From the NCBI GenBank assembly GCA_001642005.1, contig LWCA01000515.1:1-24923 (forward strand): a stretch of 24,923 bases of DNA. The letters are read 5' to 3'. Of this stretch, positions 7,619 to 18,610 are shown piece after piece; within the stretch, counting starts at the first letter, position 1, and every line of letters starts with the position of its first letter. The DNA is from Intoshia linei (Eukaryota > Orthonectida > Rhopaluridae). The position numbers and the translations under genes were made by a program. The notes beneath the pieces are model-generated. The model was not told where the DNA came from. It ran no database searches and saw only the letters and a program-made list of their open reading frames with translations.

Positions 7619-8418
7619 CTTATTCAAAATATTATATTGTAACAATTTAATTTAATGATCAAATTTAAACATGTTGCTAATTAAGCACAAGTTTACTCCA
7701 GTTAATTAATTGTCAAATTAATAAAAATGTCATTTTGAAAAAAGTGGTTCATTTTACAACTTGGTTTTTAATATACAGTACAGTGACTGTATACTGATTG
7801 TGTCGAAGTGTTTAATTTGTCCCAAAACCAAAATTTTTTATTTTTACACAAACTAGTAGATTTTTAACTAATAAAAAAAACGACTTGACATCATTAGGAC
7901 CTTATATATACATTTAGTGAAATTGGATTCATGCGTTGCACTATCTTCTTTATATCTATCAATTAAATCTGAATTTTTTGATTTTTCCGACTCTATTGAA
8001 TCCAGGCTCACTAAAAATTAAATTTAATTACAAAATTTATAGAAATGTGAACCATGTAATTAACGCTCCATATGGATTTCTTTATAACTCAATTATTTCA
8101 AATAATTTCCATTTTATTTTCCACTAGTGAATGATGAACTAGTGATCATGAAAAAAAAAACAAATTTGAAAATTTATACCAAAATTTACAGAAAAATTTA
8201 AACGAGTCTTCCAAACATGGGTATTCAGCTCCAGGGAGACATTACAAAATAATTTTCTAATATTACAAATAATCGCGTTACTAAGGTATTTCTAAATTTT
8301 ATCATGACTTAAACATTGGTTCCTAACTTTAATCAATATAGACATTGTACGTTTTGAATTTAAAAACAAACCTTGATACCTTTGTAGACTCATTTTTTTA
8401 ATGCTAAATTTCGACAAC

Positions 8419-8474
8419 CTGCGTAAACTTTCTCTGATCGTCTTCATGTGTGGTAATTTTGAAAATCTTTTCTT
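8419..8474 (-). CDS. Exon 5 (56 nt) of the GRDP-like gene
   Basis: Starting after AATAAG (AG 8476-8475), two bases complete the codon opened by exon 4 (G+AA, Glu). Eighteen open codons then read EKIFKITTHEDDQRKFTQ up to a donor CAG|GTTGTC at 8418. Entry phase 1 and exit phase 0 match both neighbours exactly. The acceptor three bases further in (AG 8473-8472) would work equally well and drop one Glu. The donor is not a strong consensus, so this is the least certain exon. Confidence 0.42.
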
Positions 8475-8562
8475 CTTATTAATTTCAACTATGTAATAAA
8501 TGTATGGTTTAAATAAAAAATGTGTTATGATTACTATATTAGTTTAAGATATAAAGATTTAC

Positions 8563-8917
8563 CGTCATCATTTTGAAAAATGAAATATATGTGATGAATG
8601 CAAAATAACATTAATATCTGCTGTGCCATAGTTTTGTTATCGATGGATTTTAAAATTTTCAAATTTCCATTGGTTAAATTTGCTTCAATAGATTTATATT
8701 TTAAATGCCGGTTTTTTAGATTTAACTCTTCAACTTGTAATATTTCATCAGAATTGTTAGAGAAGTAATTTATAATGAATTTTATACCATTATTAGCATT
8801 CAATTTAATACACTCTCCTGTTAAAATACACCATCTACCTTGGATACCATTTATTAAAAAATGATTTTTTTTTGAGTCTTTCTCTTCGTAAATTGGGCAT
8901 TTGTCATTTTTTGATAT
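8563..8917 (-). CDS. Exon 4 of the GRDP-like gene
   Basis: The acceptor CCAACTAG ends at 8918. An in-frame stop formed by that TAG shows the frame is open only from the splice site. There are 118 open codons and one extra base before the donor GACG|GTAAAT at 8562. The peptide includes GIQGRWCILTGECIKL, a stretch of alternating hydrophobics (GIKFIINYF), EELNLKNRHLKYKSIE and a hydrophobic LMLFCIHHIYFIF near the end. The 'G..GRW.IL.GE' pattern followed by a lipid-like or beta-sandwich sequence fits the C-terminal half of GRDP proteins as I remember it, but this is a weak impression. Exon 5 follows after an intron of about 88 nt. Confidence 0.62.
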
Positions 8918-9197
8918 CTAGTTGGGGTTTTAATGTAGATTATAAACTTTAAACTTTAACTATCATAATTATAATCATTATATAATAAGTATTATAGAAT
9001 ACTGTTCAATAAATTGCAATAAAATATAAATATTTTGTTCAGATACTTAAATAATTATGAGGGCGTATTATTTCACTTTCAATGTGATAATAATTTTTTA
9101 TAGGTTGATAACTGTTACGAATATTATCACTTTGGATTTAGCTATTATCACATCGTTTGTAATTATCGTGAAATAGTATAGAATCTATAGTATAGAT

Positions 9198-9554
9198 CAG
9201 AGGTGTCAGACTCAATTTGCTTGGCGGACCAAATTTGAACAAAAATTATTACGCGGGCCGCACAAAAAAAATATTTACTCAAAAAATTATGTTAAAACTA
9301 ACAGATTTAAGTAATTAATAATACTTTTAATTCACAAAATGAAATATAACACAATAAAAATGGACGAAGTGTACCAATAATGTTAAAATTGTAATAATGA
9401 ATAAATAAATCATGAAAAATATATGAAAAAACTGTAAAATAAGAATTATTTGTAAAAAATTATTATAAAAAATAAAAATTTATATAATAACGCGGGCCGC
9501 ACATTCCATAATTTGGGGCCGCAAATGGCCCGAGGTCCGCATAATTGAAACCCC
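9198..9554. mobile_element. hAT-type MITE with probable 8-bp target duplication
   Basis: The left end AGAGGTGTCAGACTCAATTTG and the right end ...GGACCTCGGG...TAATTGAAACCCC are degenerate inverted copies, with 'GCGGACC' and 'GCGGGCCGCAC' blocks near both sides. This is the familiar 'GGGGTGTCAAACTC...GCGGGCCGC' pattern of hAT MITEs. TATAGATC (9191-9198) on the left and CATAGATC (9554-9561) on the right agree in 7 of 8 bases and are the likely target duplication. There is no coding capacity. It lies in the inferred intron between exons 3 and 4 of the GRDP-like gene. Confidence 0.7.
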
Positions 9555-9964
9555 ATAGATCGAGATCTCACTACAACAAAAATGATCTAAATAATTAATA
9601 AATTAGCCACCAGTACTCAGTGACTAGTAAAAATTTTTTTTAATTCACTCCATAATATGGTATGGCTTCAGGTGTATATGAAGTTCCATATAGAGTACAT
9701 TGTACATGAAAAATTACTAAAAATTAAATTTAATTACATGTGAATATCCTCAAATTTATCGATACTACACAGATTTTATGAGCTACAATTGTTGTATACA
9801 ACAGATAATTAAAAACTCAATACGTATAATTTATTTTAAGTAACATTTAATTGTACGCAAGGATATCATACGTTAAAAAATTAAAAAAAAAATAATATTT
9901 GTGACCAATTATAGTATATTAATTTGTGTAATTATTAAGTGACAAAATTGAGCCTACTAATTAC

Positions 9965-10088
9965 ATATGTCCTTTTTTTGATTGAACTCAGTAATATTAC
10001 TATGTCTAAATCATAATATGATATGCTGTACCCATTTGGGGTAATGTTACCCATAGGGACCCGATAAACTATTTTGGGTCTAGTTCGA
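9965..10088 (-). CDS. Exon 3 of the GRDP-like gene
   Basis: The acceptor is GGATCAG (AG 10090-10089). One base (T) completes the codon left by exon 2 (AG+T, Ser). Then 41 codons are open up to a donor TAT|GTAATT at 9964, leaving phase 0 for exon 4. The peptide reads RTRPKIVYRVPMGNITPNGY and then SISYYDLDIVILLSSIKKR. G+C content is higher than in its flanks, mainly at CCCATTTGGGGTAATGTTACCC, and the amino-acid mix looks genuinely coding. I found it by asking for an exon with entry phase 2 and exit phase 0 between exons 2 and 4, and the match to both requirements supports it. Confidence 0.58.
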
Positions 10089-10208
10089 CTGATCCTATGA
10101 CTCAAACTTTATGAGTCATAAATTAAAAGTATTTTTCAATTTAAAATTTCATAAAATAATCCTTTAATTATATAAAAAATAGTTCAATACTTTTATGTAC
10201 TGTTAACC

Positions 10209-10229
10209 GTACAAACAGTAGCTAGCTCT
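10209..10229 (+). repeat. Copy of a 21-nt dispersed inverted repeat (partner 19574-19594)
   Basis: GTACAAACAGTAGCTAGCTCT matches the reverse complement of 19574-19594 in 20 of 21 bases. Confidence 0.55.
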
Positions 10230-10524
10230 GCAGAGAGTCGACTTTTAGATGTATTAAACAATGAGTAAATATGTATATAATCTTAAAACCATAAAAAATT
10301 AAAAATAAGACCATGAAGGTGTGCGTTTCTAAGTTTATATTCTTAGATTTACGAAAATGTTAATGATTTTATAACACGTCCAAGAATTTTATGTTTTTTT
10401 AAATTTTTGGATTGTATTATTTTTTAAAAAAAAGGGCAAATTCAATTTTTGACTTGAAGGACTCAATTTCGAAAAATGAAACTTATAGATATAAACATGA
10501 CTTGCGAAAGACAATATTAAAAGT

Positions 10525-10620
10525 ATGGTTTTTTTAAATTCTAAGAGTGTTAATTTTTTAAATAAACGGAACACACTGACACACACAGAAATTCAATTTT
10601 ATATAAGTATAAGATAGTTA
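10525..10620. repeat. Dispersed repeat, copy 1 (partner about 12060-12150)
   Basis: The shared core runs AAATTCTAAGAGTG...AAATAAACGGAACACAC, followed by a CACACA-rich tail; the other copy has AAATTCTAAGAATG...AAATAAACGGTAACACACAC. Copies are in the same orientation, about 1.5 kb apart, and clearly diverged. Confidence 0.4.
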
Positions 10621-11291
10621 AATTTATTTTTGATGTACATAAAATTGTGTCACTATAAATAATCTTCACTGTACATATCTATTCTGTCAGTTTAATATTT
10701 CTCCATTTTTCAGACTAAATTTTTGGGCTCGTATTGCATTATCTATTTATTTGAATTCTTATTATGCCAAAATTACACTAAATAGAAATTATTATAGCGG
10801 TACGATTTTTTTTGGACTGTAGGGATACCAACTGTGAAGTATGTTGAAACGGCTGGTCTAATATTAATTTTAGTTTATACTGTTATCACAATATGATGAT
10901 GTTACATTTTAGGAAAATTAAGCTACAAAAAATGGTTTTTAACTTCTTTTAAAAATTAGCATTTTCGATTAATATTTGAAAAATGGTGTTGATTGAAAAT
11001 AAATTAATAATTACATATATGGTTACATTATTATTTTAAATTGCATTTACTTGATTTTTCATTGGTAAATATTTTTCATTTAAAGCAATAGCTGTAGCCA
11101 CAATTTCATTTTCATGGGTTAATTTCATTATGGTAAATTTCGACGGAGAATATATTATTTTACAAGTAAATACAATGCTGTTTTTTCGTTCGGTAGAGTT
11201 TATTAATCTAATAAAATTTATTAATAGTATTAAATAAATATTGCATAGAAAATATATATAATTATTTTATTATTATTACTTGATTAAATAC

Positions 11292-11500
11292 CTATTTTCA
11301 ACTTCTAAAACATTTTCAGTAAGGTAATCAGTATACATTTTTATCCATTCCGTATCTTGACATTTCTGAATGTTGAAATTTTTAAATTTGTTAAACTGTA
11401 TTTGAAAATCCGTATCTTCAAGTGTAATCAACATTGGTTTATATTTAAAGGACAGTTCAATTTTGCCATTTGACATTACACTAATAAATTCATTGTTCCA
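11292..11500 (-). CDS. Exon 2 of the GRDP-like gene
   Basis: The acceptor is ATATAAACAG (AG 11502-11501), followed by 69 open codons plus two bases to a donor AATAG|GTATTT at 11291. The peptide starts WNNEFISVMSNGKIELSFKY and includes MLITLEDTDFQIQFNKFKNF and an acidic end, YLTENVLEVEN. The short alternating strands (SNGKIELSFKYKPMLITLED) suggest a beta-rich fold. Entry phase 0 fits a GTG|GTAATC donor at the end of the large exon 1; exit phase 2 fits exon 3. The frame stays open for some 37 codons further upstream of the chosen acceptor, so the 5' limit could be different. Confidence 0.6.
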
Positions 11501-14097
11501 CTGTTTATATATGACATTAATTATTTTTTGTATAGTATATTTGTATAGAAAAAATATTAAGTATGATTTAAACACATTAAAATAATACACTGAGTTGATA
11601 GGTGTACTCAATATACTTCGATATACTCGATATCCAATAAACCCATATTACAAAAATTCATTTTATAAAGGTTAAAATATGCCGAATACTATAGTACCCA
11701 AAAAAATCTGTAAAAAAATTAGAAATGTTTATTTCGTTATATACACTCATTCTCTATAATAAATAATAAAAAAAATGAATCACATTGTTTTTATAAATGG
11801 TTTGCAGAAATGGAACAAAATAAAATTAAACGTGAATAATTCACTTTTAATTTAATTTTAATTTAATGTGAAATGACAGGTCAATAATGAAACAAGTTTA
11901 GAAACTTTATCCTTTCAACGATTGGTAATAGATTAAATTCTCGAACTCGTTTGATTTTCAAAAAAAATAACAATTGGGCTTTTTATCCACATGATGTGAG
12001 TTTTATAGGTTAAAATTTATTTTGCTAACACCCCTGGAAAAAACTGTAATTGAAATGTGAACTTTATAAAATTCTAAGAATGGTTGTTATTGAAATAAAC
12101 GGTAACACACACATACAATTAAATATTGCATAGCATATTATATAATGTAAGTAAAAAGATGAAAATATAATTATTTATCAAGATAGACACTAAACTAAAT
12201 AATAGTTAACTACTTTTGCGAGTTAAGATTTTCCATTCTTTACTTTACGCAAGACGAGTTAATTAATTTACACGAGTTTTTAAGTAAAATAAAGTAAAGT
12301 CAATGAAAAAATTCTTGACAAATATAGTAAATCTATTTATATTTAGCAAATATGCATTTTAAAAAAATTCATTTATATTTGAAATAAACTAATTTTTCAA
12401 AATAAGCATAATCAGCGATAATATATTCAATTCTGTTATTTAACTAGTTAAATAATAAAATATTATTTTACGCTAAATCATATACATCTCTTCAGTGATT
12501 CAAAAATTTATGCATTTATTATTGAAATAAATAATTGTCATCATTTTAAATATTTTATGCTGTAAAAATAAACTGCTTTACAGTAAAGATAATATTTGAG
12601 TAAAGTTACTCTTTAGTGTACGCTAACATATAAAATAATTTAGTTAATTACTTAAAAATATTAAAGTTAATTGAAAATATTGGAAATAAATTAAAATCAA
12701 GTAATTTAAATTAATAGAATTAGAAAAATTTGACATAGTTAAAATTTAATTTTGACTATAGCATTTGTTTTTCGCAAAATCGATTGTTTTCACTCTTAGT
12801 TGATTAGTTTCCAAGCCAGGTTTGATGGATTTATGATTAAATAAATGAAACATAAGTAATGTTTATAAATTGTTTTAATCAAGTATATCAAAGGATACTC
12901 TAGTGTCGTGAGAAATTCGATGCTATTAAGAAATATAACATTTTCAAATATTTTAAAATTATTTTGTGGTCTTTCATCCTTTCATTTATTGATTTAAGTA
13001 GACGCCATTACAATGTATTCAATTTTTATGTGGCACGGTAGAAATTATATAAGTATTCAAAACTAAGTCTGCAAGAAACAAAATGACATATTATATATGG
13101 GATGTCACTCGGGTTCAAGAATCTAGTGTATTTTCGAATAAAATAGGATAATCTAGAATTGGGTGCTCCAAATATGTCGATTCGAGTCGGGTTAATCATT
13201 TTAAATCTCAAGTACAAAAATTACACTGAACTGTATTTGAGTAAAAACTACACATAACGACATATACATGGTTATTTAGGATATTTTGACTATTTTGACT
13301 ATTTTGATACTCCATATTATATTATATATTGTAATTTTTTAAATATAAGCATACATCATTTATTTGTGGTTTAATCAAGTATTGACTATAAATAAAATAT
13401 ACATTTAAGCGATTTTTAAAGGATTTTAACCATTTCTAAGACTATAAATAAATGATTCATTGTTAGATTTAAAAAATTATAATATATAATATAATAAATA
13501 AAGTAAATGTTTCGTAACTGTGGATATGTCATTATATCTTGTTTTGAGTCAAATAAAGTTCAGTTTGTTATAATTTTTTCTATAAAATATTTAAGATATT
13601 TAAAATGATTAAGCCAATATCAATATCTATTTTTAAATATTTTTACTTGGAATTATTCTTAATATAACAAAAATTAACAGATTGTGAAACAACCGTCCTT
13701 AAAATTTTCAAATATTAAAAAAAATGTGACACTAATGGGCTGCAAACAGTTCACCAAGATATTAAAATTTTGTCTGTCAAACTTTAAATCGTGTTTACAA
13801 AGTGTTCATATTCAACATCATATCAATCATATAAATATAGTGTTATATAAATTTTTTATTTATCGAATCGTATTTAGGACAAAAATTTTTCTTTTCATTT
13901 GTACATTTCACCTCAACACAATCCGATGCAGAACTCTACTATGTACTTTAGACTATTATAATAATAGTACTATAGTAGTATCTATGAAGTATGTACTATG
14001 TATTATAAAATTATCATTTTGTAAATAATATTTTTGTATCGGTCAAAATTCTGTGGATTGGGCGTGTTGCAGCGTTCAATCACAAGCAGACACAGTA
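11501..14097. other. Inferred intron 1 of the GRDP-like gene (left part)
   Basis: A+T-rich with no convincing gene on either strand. Visible structure: the second copy of a dispersed repeat at about 12060-12150; a small hairpin formed by CTTTACTTTA (about 12238) and TAAAGTAAAG (about 12289); and three tandem copies of TATTTTGAC at about 13280-13310. The open frames at 13026-13217 and 13684-14028 were judged to be chance. Confidence 0.4.
12060..12150. repeat. Dispersed repeat, copy 2 (partner 10525-10620)
   Basis: It carries AAATTCTAAGAATG, AAATAAACGGTAACACACAC and then AATTAAATATTGCATAG, aligning with the copy at 10525-10620. Element class unknown. Confidence 0.4.
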
Positions 14098-14617
14098 TAG
14101 TAAACACTCAAAAAGTGACCACTTTTTTGGGCAAGTAGTCACTTTTTCCACTAAAGTTAAAATTATCTCATTACTATAGTTACATATTATTTAACATACA
14201 GTATTCATTTTACATACCATACATTTATCATTTTAACAATAACTGAAACAGAAGCTGATTGATTAATCGACTAAAATTATTAATTACGTTGATTATCACT
14301 TTGAAAATATATTAAAAATAAGACGAGAAATTTCTAAGCTAATCATATATTATTTGTCGATTATACAAAAATATTTCAGAGTGGTTTCATTTGAAACACC
14401 TGTTTTGCATAATTTCTAGGATTATTAAATATTGCATAGATTCCATCCTTTCTGAATTCTTCAAAATCTTCCAATTCTTTATTTTCTGCTATATTGATAT
14501 TTTCAATAACGTCATTAATTTAATCTTCAATAAAATTGACATGTTTTAATTTATATTTTTGGTCACTTTTGGGAGGTGGTCACCTATACGAAATGGTCAC
14601 TTTTCGAGTGTCTACTG
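14098..14617. mobile_element. Tigger/pogo deletion derivative (520 bp) with TA duplication
   Basis: The left end TAGTAAACACTCAAAAAGTGACCA and the right end, read inward on the minus strand, CAGTAGACACTCGAAAAGTGACCA are inverted copies. Each is flanked by TA (14096-14097 and 14618-14619), the pogo/Tigger target. On the minus strand the interior still holds an acidic reading frame (about 14550-14385) with ENINIAENKELEDFEEFRKD and YAIFNNPRNYAKQVF, which looks like the C-terminal tail of a Tigger transposase. The catalytic domain is deleted, so the element could only have moved with help from a full-length relative. It lies in the inferred first intron of the GRDP-like gene. Confidence 0.75.
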
Positions 14618-14619
14618 TA

Positions 14620-15145
14620 TATACATATTTATCAAAAATATTTAATATTCAGTATAATAATAGTCCCAGTATTTAAAAAAATTATTCGGATACTGTTTAT
14701 TCCATTTAATCTCGAGAAAAAATTTGAACCTGACGTTCTACGTTTTTCTCAGAATCATGAATTGAAATATAACTTTGTTAAAATCATTTTGAAATTTATT
14801 TTAATGGTTGGTTATTTACTTCACCGATAAATGTTTTTAAATGGGCTAATTCCATCATTATTGATACAGAATATTTTATACTTATAAAATCTTATACTCT
14901 ATATATTTTTTCATTGTTGTTATGGGAAACCTAGTAGTATGTACTTAATATATTTATAATTTTATTTTTTCTGTTACTTTATCTATACAGGTATTTATGT
15001 GTATTTATTTAGGTCGATACTTAGGGTTATGATTAACCGTAGTATTACTTTATTGTTTGCTAGTCTGTTACAATATCAAAAATTCTGCCATCGACAGAAC
15101 TAGCTATTGTTGGTACGAATTAATCATACTTGTCGGTTGGTCAAG
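14620..15145. other. Non-coding stretch in the inferred intron 1, next to exon 1
   Basis: Apart from scattered short frames, nothing is seen. If exon 1 is not spliced at 15175, its frame ends at a TAG at 15148-15146 and this region would be 3' UTR instead of intron. Confidence 0.35.
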
Positions 15146-15175
15146 CTAGTCATAAATAAAACAATATAAGATTAC

Positions 15176-17330
15176 CACAATTTCGTTGATTGCAGTATTG
15201 ATATTTGTATCATCATTGCATTGATGAAAATGTTGGATTTTTTGATAAATAATTTTCATAAAATTTTTGATATTTTCTTGAGTGAATAAAATTTGTTCTG
15301 AAAAACAAACCTTGTTGCGTAAAAAGCAATATTTATTTGAAATTTCGATAATATTGACAAAAATGGAGGTGGGTGTTTTATTTGAAGCAATAAAATGTGT
15401 AATACCTTTAAAATTTTGCCATTTATCCAATGAAGAACCAAAAAATTCCTTAACATTAGAACAATAAGTACTTGAAAGCCAATCTGTACAATCCAAAATA
15501 ACTTTAATATTGTTTCGAACTTTAGAATCTGAAATAATTTGAAAATCTGTTATCAAAAATTTAATTTTCTGATCAAAATGGATAAAATAATTTGGAATAC
15601 ACCTCTTATTGTCCCAACCAAGTAAATTCATAAAGGAATAATCATTTTTCCCATTACATGTATTCATATCTATACTCGCATTGTACGTATTGTTTAATTG
15701 CAAATGGCTATTTTTTATTGATCGATTATCATGCAAATTCATAGCAGATATTGATGTCGTTTTATTAGAGAAAGTGTCTAATGCAAGAATATGTAATACA
15801 AAGTTGTTATCAGTGTGATTAAAACTAGCCATCTTGTTTTCTGTTGAATGTTGTGATTTTGAGACAATTTTAGTGCTCTTGTACCTTACATGTGAGTTAA
15901 TTAGTCCTGTTTCATTATTGATTTGATTTATTCGAGATTTTTTTAATTTTCCAGATTTATTATTGCTACATTGAAACACATCAAAATTGGTCAAATTAGA
16001 TTTAATCAATAAATTTAAAAGTACATTTTCATGAATTTCTACAAAACTGTTTTGTAATTTTCCAATTAAATTTTTACAACAAGAAATAAATTCAATAAAA
16101 CACTTTGAAAATTTTTTATATGTTTTAGTTTCCCGTTTTTTCAATTTATAACATTTTTTGCTATTTGATTTGTATATATTTTCAGTAGAATAAAATTGGC
16201 GTGAATAGTTATTATTATTCAATAGGGATATAATTGAATCGTATGGGATATACGATAAATCGGAAATGCTGCAAACGTTGCATAGATCGTGCAAAATTTT
16301 TTTATTGTCATTATTTAATTTCTGGTTTCGTAAAAATTTCATAATGTTTTCTATAATAGACCATTGATTATAGTTTAAATCAATTTTGGTATTTTTAAAA
16401 TTATAATAATGATTTTGGTAGGATTTTTCATTTTCTAGATAATTTGAATAAATGGAACGTATTTTTGCCATATCAGTATAATATGAACATTTTTCGAGAA
16501 ATTTTAAATTTACATTGGTTAATCTTGTGTGAGGAAATGTACCTGGTTGTAGTAAAACTTTATTTTCATTGTGATACGAGTATTCGCTCATATATCTTTT
16601 TATATAATTTATATCTTGAGAATTTAAAAATATTTCGTAATTATGATCAGGAATCGTCGTTTCGTTATCTTCGTATATTGTTGAATAGAATGAAACTGAA
16701 TGACATGGTTTGGTATTGTAAAAAAAATTTTTATTGGCATAGACATGTTCAAATACGTTGGGAAAGTTTACTTCCATGTTTAAGTTAGTAATGTTACTTG
16801 TATTATCATCAAATATATCTTTAGCTACAAAATAATTTGATTTCCAGTAATCCCTTGGACTCATCATGTGAGATATCCACACAAAATATATGTCTACTGG
16901 TAGAGCACATTTTTCTTTTGAAAAATACTTGTAAAGTCCACGGAAATTTTTATATTTATCTATCGAACGTTTTAAAAAATACTCTGATTCATAATGTTTA
17001 AATTTGATTGATTCTATGAATACGCTCAATTCGCAAAGTGGTACATACCAATTATATGTTATTTCAGATATTATTGATGTATACAATATATTTTTTATTT
17101 CCTTTTTTTCTATACTGTAGTTTGGAATTTCACTATTACGATCAAAATTTTTTACCATTTGTTCGGGGATATGATCTGGTATTTTTACAAGTTTGTAATA
17201 TAATAAATAAAATTCCATTGCTTTGTAGCTATATGGTTGTAACATGTGAAGTATCCATACTGTATACAAATTTGAATCTATTTTATCAAGTGGGTAATTA
17301 TCTTTTCCGCACAAGAAGTGGTATACATAC
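15176..17330 (-). CDS. GRDP-like protein (two DUF1399 repeats), main exon
   Basis: From the acceptor AAATTTAG (AG 17332-17331), one base then 718 codons are open, ending at the donor GTG|GTAATC (15175). If unspliced the frame stops at 15146. There is no ATG near the start, and the N-terminal exon is outside what I could find. Numbering from the Tyr at 17329: residues 1-45 hold NYPLDKIDSNLYTVWILHML with W25 and H28, and residues 100-175 hold DKYKNFRGLY...LPVDIYFVWISHMMSPRDY with W151 and H154. These are the paired '..PPLDI.WVWH.HML.P..Y' and 'Y..FL.L...P.DIDLIWHTH.L.P..Y' repeats of glycine-rich domain-containing proteins (DUF1399). A long Asn/Ser/Lys-rich linker follows, then a folded-looking C-terminal part (about 570-718). 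It is glycine-poor despite the family name. In plants GRDPs act in stress responses; the animal role is unknown. Confidence 0.82.
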
Positions 17331-17429
17331 CTAAATTTATTAATTTTAATTATATTTGTTATTTTGAAACTATAAACATATTACCAACAATATTATATAG
17401 GTGTTATATACATATATATACATTAGGGC

Positions 17430-17815
17430 CAGCCATGTCTGACTAAAATACGTGGCGGACCGCATCATAAAAATTTTTCTAGCATCAATTTTTCAACCTA
17501 ACCTAATATCAATCGAAATCATTGTTTAATACACAATGAGTATTTGAAAGTGACGTCAATCCAGTTAATGAATGGACTTTATAAATTCAATGTACAATCA
17601 ACATACATAATTTTTTAAATAAGCGTATTCTTCTGGGGATATCAAAACATTTTTAAAAATCATACTATATTTTGTTAATAATTAATTCATACATATAAAA
17701 ACCACTATTTTTTCAATGTTAGTTTACTAACGTGTTATGCACCACCGCCTATGATGCTATCGCACATTCTTTATTATGCATGTGGTCCACAGTCAAAAAA
17801 TTTTGACAACTACTG
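17430..17815. mobile_element. hAT-type MITE or 3' end of the neighbouring hAT
   Basis: The left end CAGCCATGTCTGACTAAAAT...GGCGGACCGCA and the right end, read on the minus strand, CAGTAGTTGTCAAAA...GACTGTGGACCACATGC are degenerate inverted copies of the hAT type. No coding capacity. No matching 8-bp target duplication. The right end lies directly against a hAT transposase C-terminus and replaces its normal stop, so it is either an insertion there or that element's own terminus. Confidence 0.55.
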
Positions 17816-18010
17816 GTTTAAACAATGAACTGGATAATAGTTTGTTAATGTTAAAAAGAAATGTTTTACTTATACTCAATTTTACAGTAGATGAGAGAAT
17901 TTCGTCAGTTAATGGATTTCTGTATATTTTTTTCGTTAATTTCATAGATGAAAATAACTGCTCGCATACCATGTAGAGCCAAATACAGCTACTATTTTAA
18001 TTTCTAATTA
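17816..18010 (-). pseudogene. hAT transposase C-terminus, GTF2IRD2/SCAND3-like
   Basis: On the minus strand the sequence reads VFGSTWY, a one-base shift, then CEQLFSSMKLTKKIYRNPLT followed by DEILSSTVKLSISKT. This is the dimerisation end of this hAT family, normally '.FGSTY.CEQ.FS.MK..KS..RSRLTDEHL...LRIA'. Only the last ~65 residues remain. The rest of the transposase is not seen to the right of 18010. Confidence 0.75.
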
Positions 18011-18075
18011 TCAGCTGATTGAATGCTAATTGATTGATTGATTCAATGATTGGAAGCTTGGAATACACTTTAGAT

Positions 18076-18610
18076 CAGTGTTTCCCAACCTTTTAAGTGT
18101 CATGCCCCACTTTTATCTTTACGAAATTTCTAGGCCCCACCATAATTTATAACAAATAATTACATGTTGTGACCTAACAGATTTTTTTTTTTATATATTA
18201 CTGCGCAAAAAACTAGAGTAAAATTACAATTAAATATACATAAATAGAACATACAATAAACCCAATTAATTTATGATTTTTGAGTTTGGTGTAAACATTT
18301 TTAGTCTATCAAAAATATGTGAATTTACCAAAGTTTAGTTTATCTTGTTCAAAAATTATCATTGCTGTAACTTTACCTGGTAAAGATTACCCTGTATTTC
18401 AATAGTAGTTATAACTTATAAGTTATCAGAATATATAACATTATATATATCAGAATGAATAAATTATTATGATTAATCAGGGTTGCCGACTGCGTTATTA
18501 ACTAATAAATGATAACTAATCAATTATTTTGTTTTCTAAAATTTTTAAAGCCTAATTTAATTTTCACAAGCCCCACTGGTGGGGCGTGCGCCCTACGTTT
18601 GAAATCACTG
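18076..18610. mobile_element. 535-bp hAT MITE
   Basis: The element starts CAGTGTTTCCCAACCTTTTAAGTG...GCCCCAC and ends GGGGCGTGCGCCCTACGTTTGAAATCACTG, the classic hAT 'CAGTGTTTCCCAACC' termini with G/C-rich subterminal blocks. Flanking CTTTAGAT (18068-18075) and GTTTAGTA (18611-18618) share TTTAG and are a decayed target duplication. The interior is A+T-rich with no transposase. Confidence 0.75.

Noticed and set aside
10389-10586. 65-codon minus-strand frame rich in Phe, Lys and Leu
   Set aside because: Low-complexity composition, overlaps a dispersed repeat, and no splice sites with a phase that fits the GRDP-like exons.
13026-13217. 63-codon minus-strand frame (RIDIFGAPNSRLSYF)
   Set aside because: Looks somewhat protein-like but has no start, no phase-compatible borders with exons 1 and 2, and no recognised family.
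13684-14028. 114-codon plus-strand frame starting at GTG
   Set aside because: Composition is that of translated A+T-rich DNA with many Cys, Phe and Ile; no motif, start context or neighbour supports it.
15146-17334. Several open frames antisense to the large DUF1399 exon
   Set aside because: They are shadows of the real coding strand and contain no recognisable protein.
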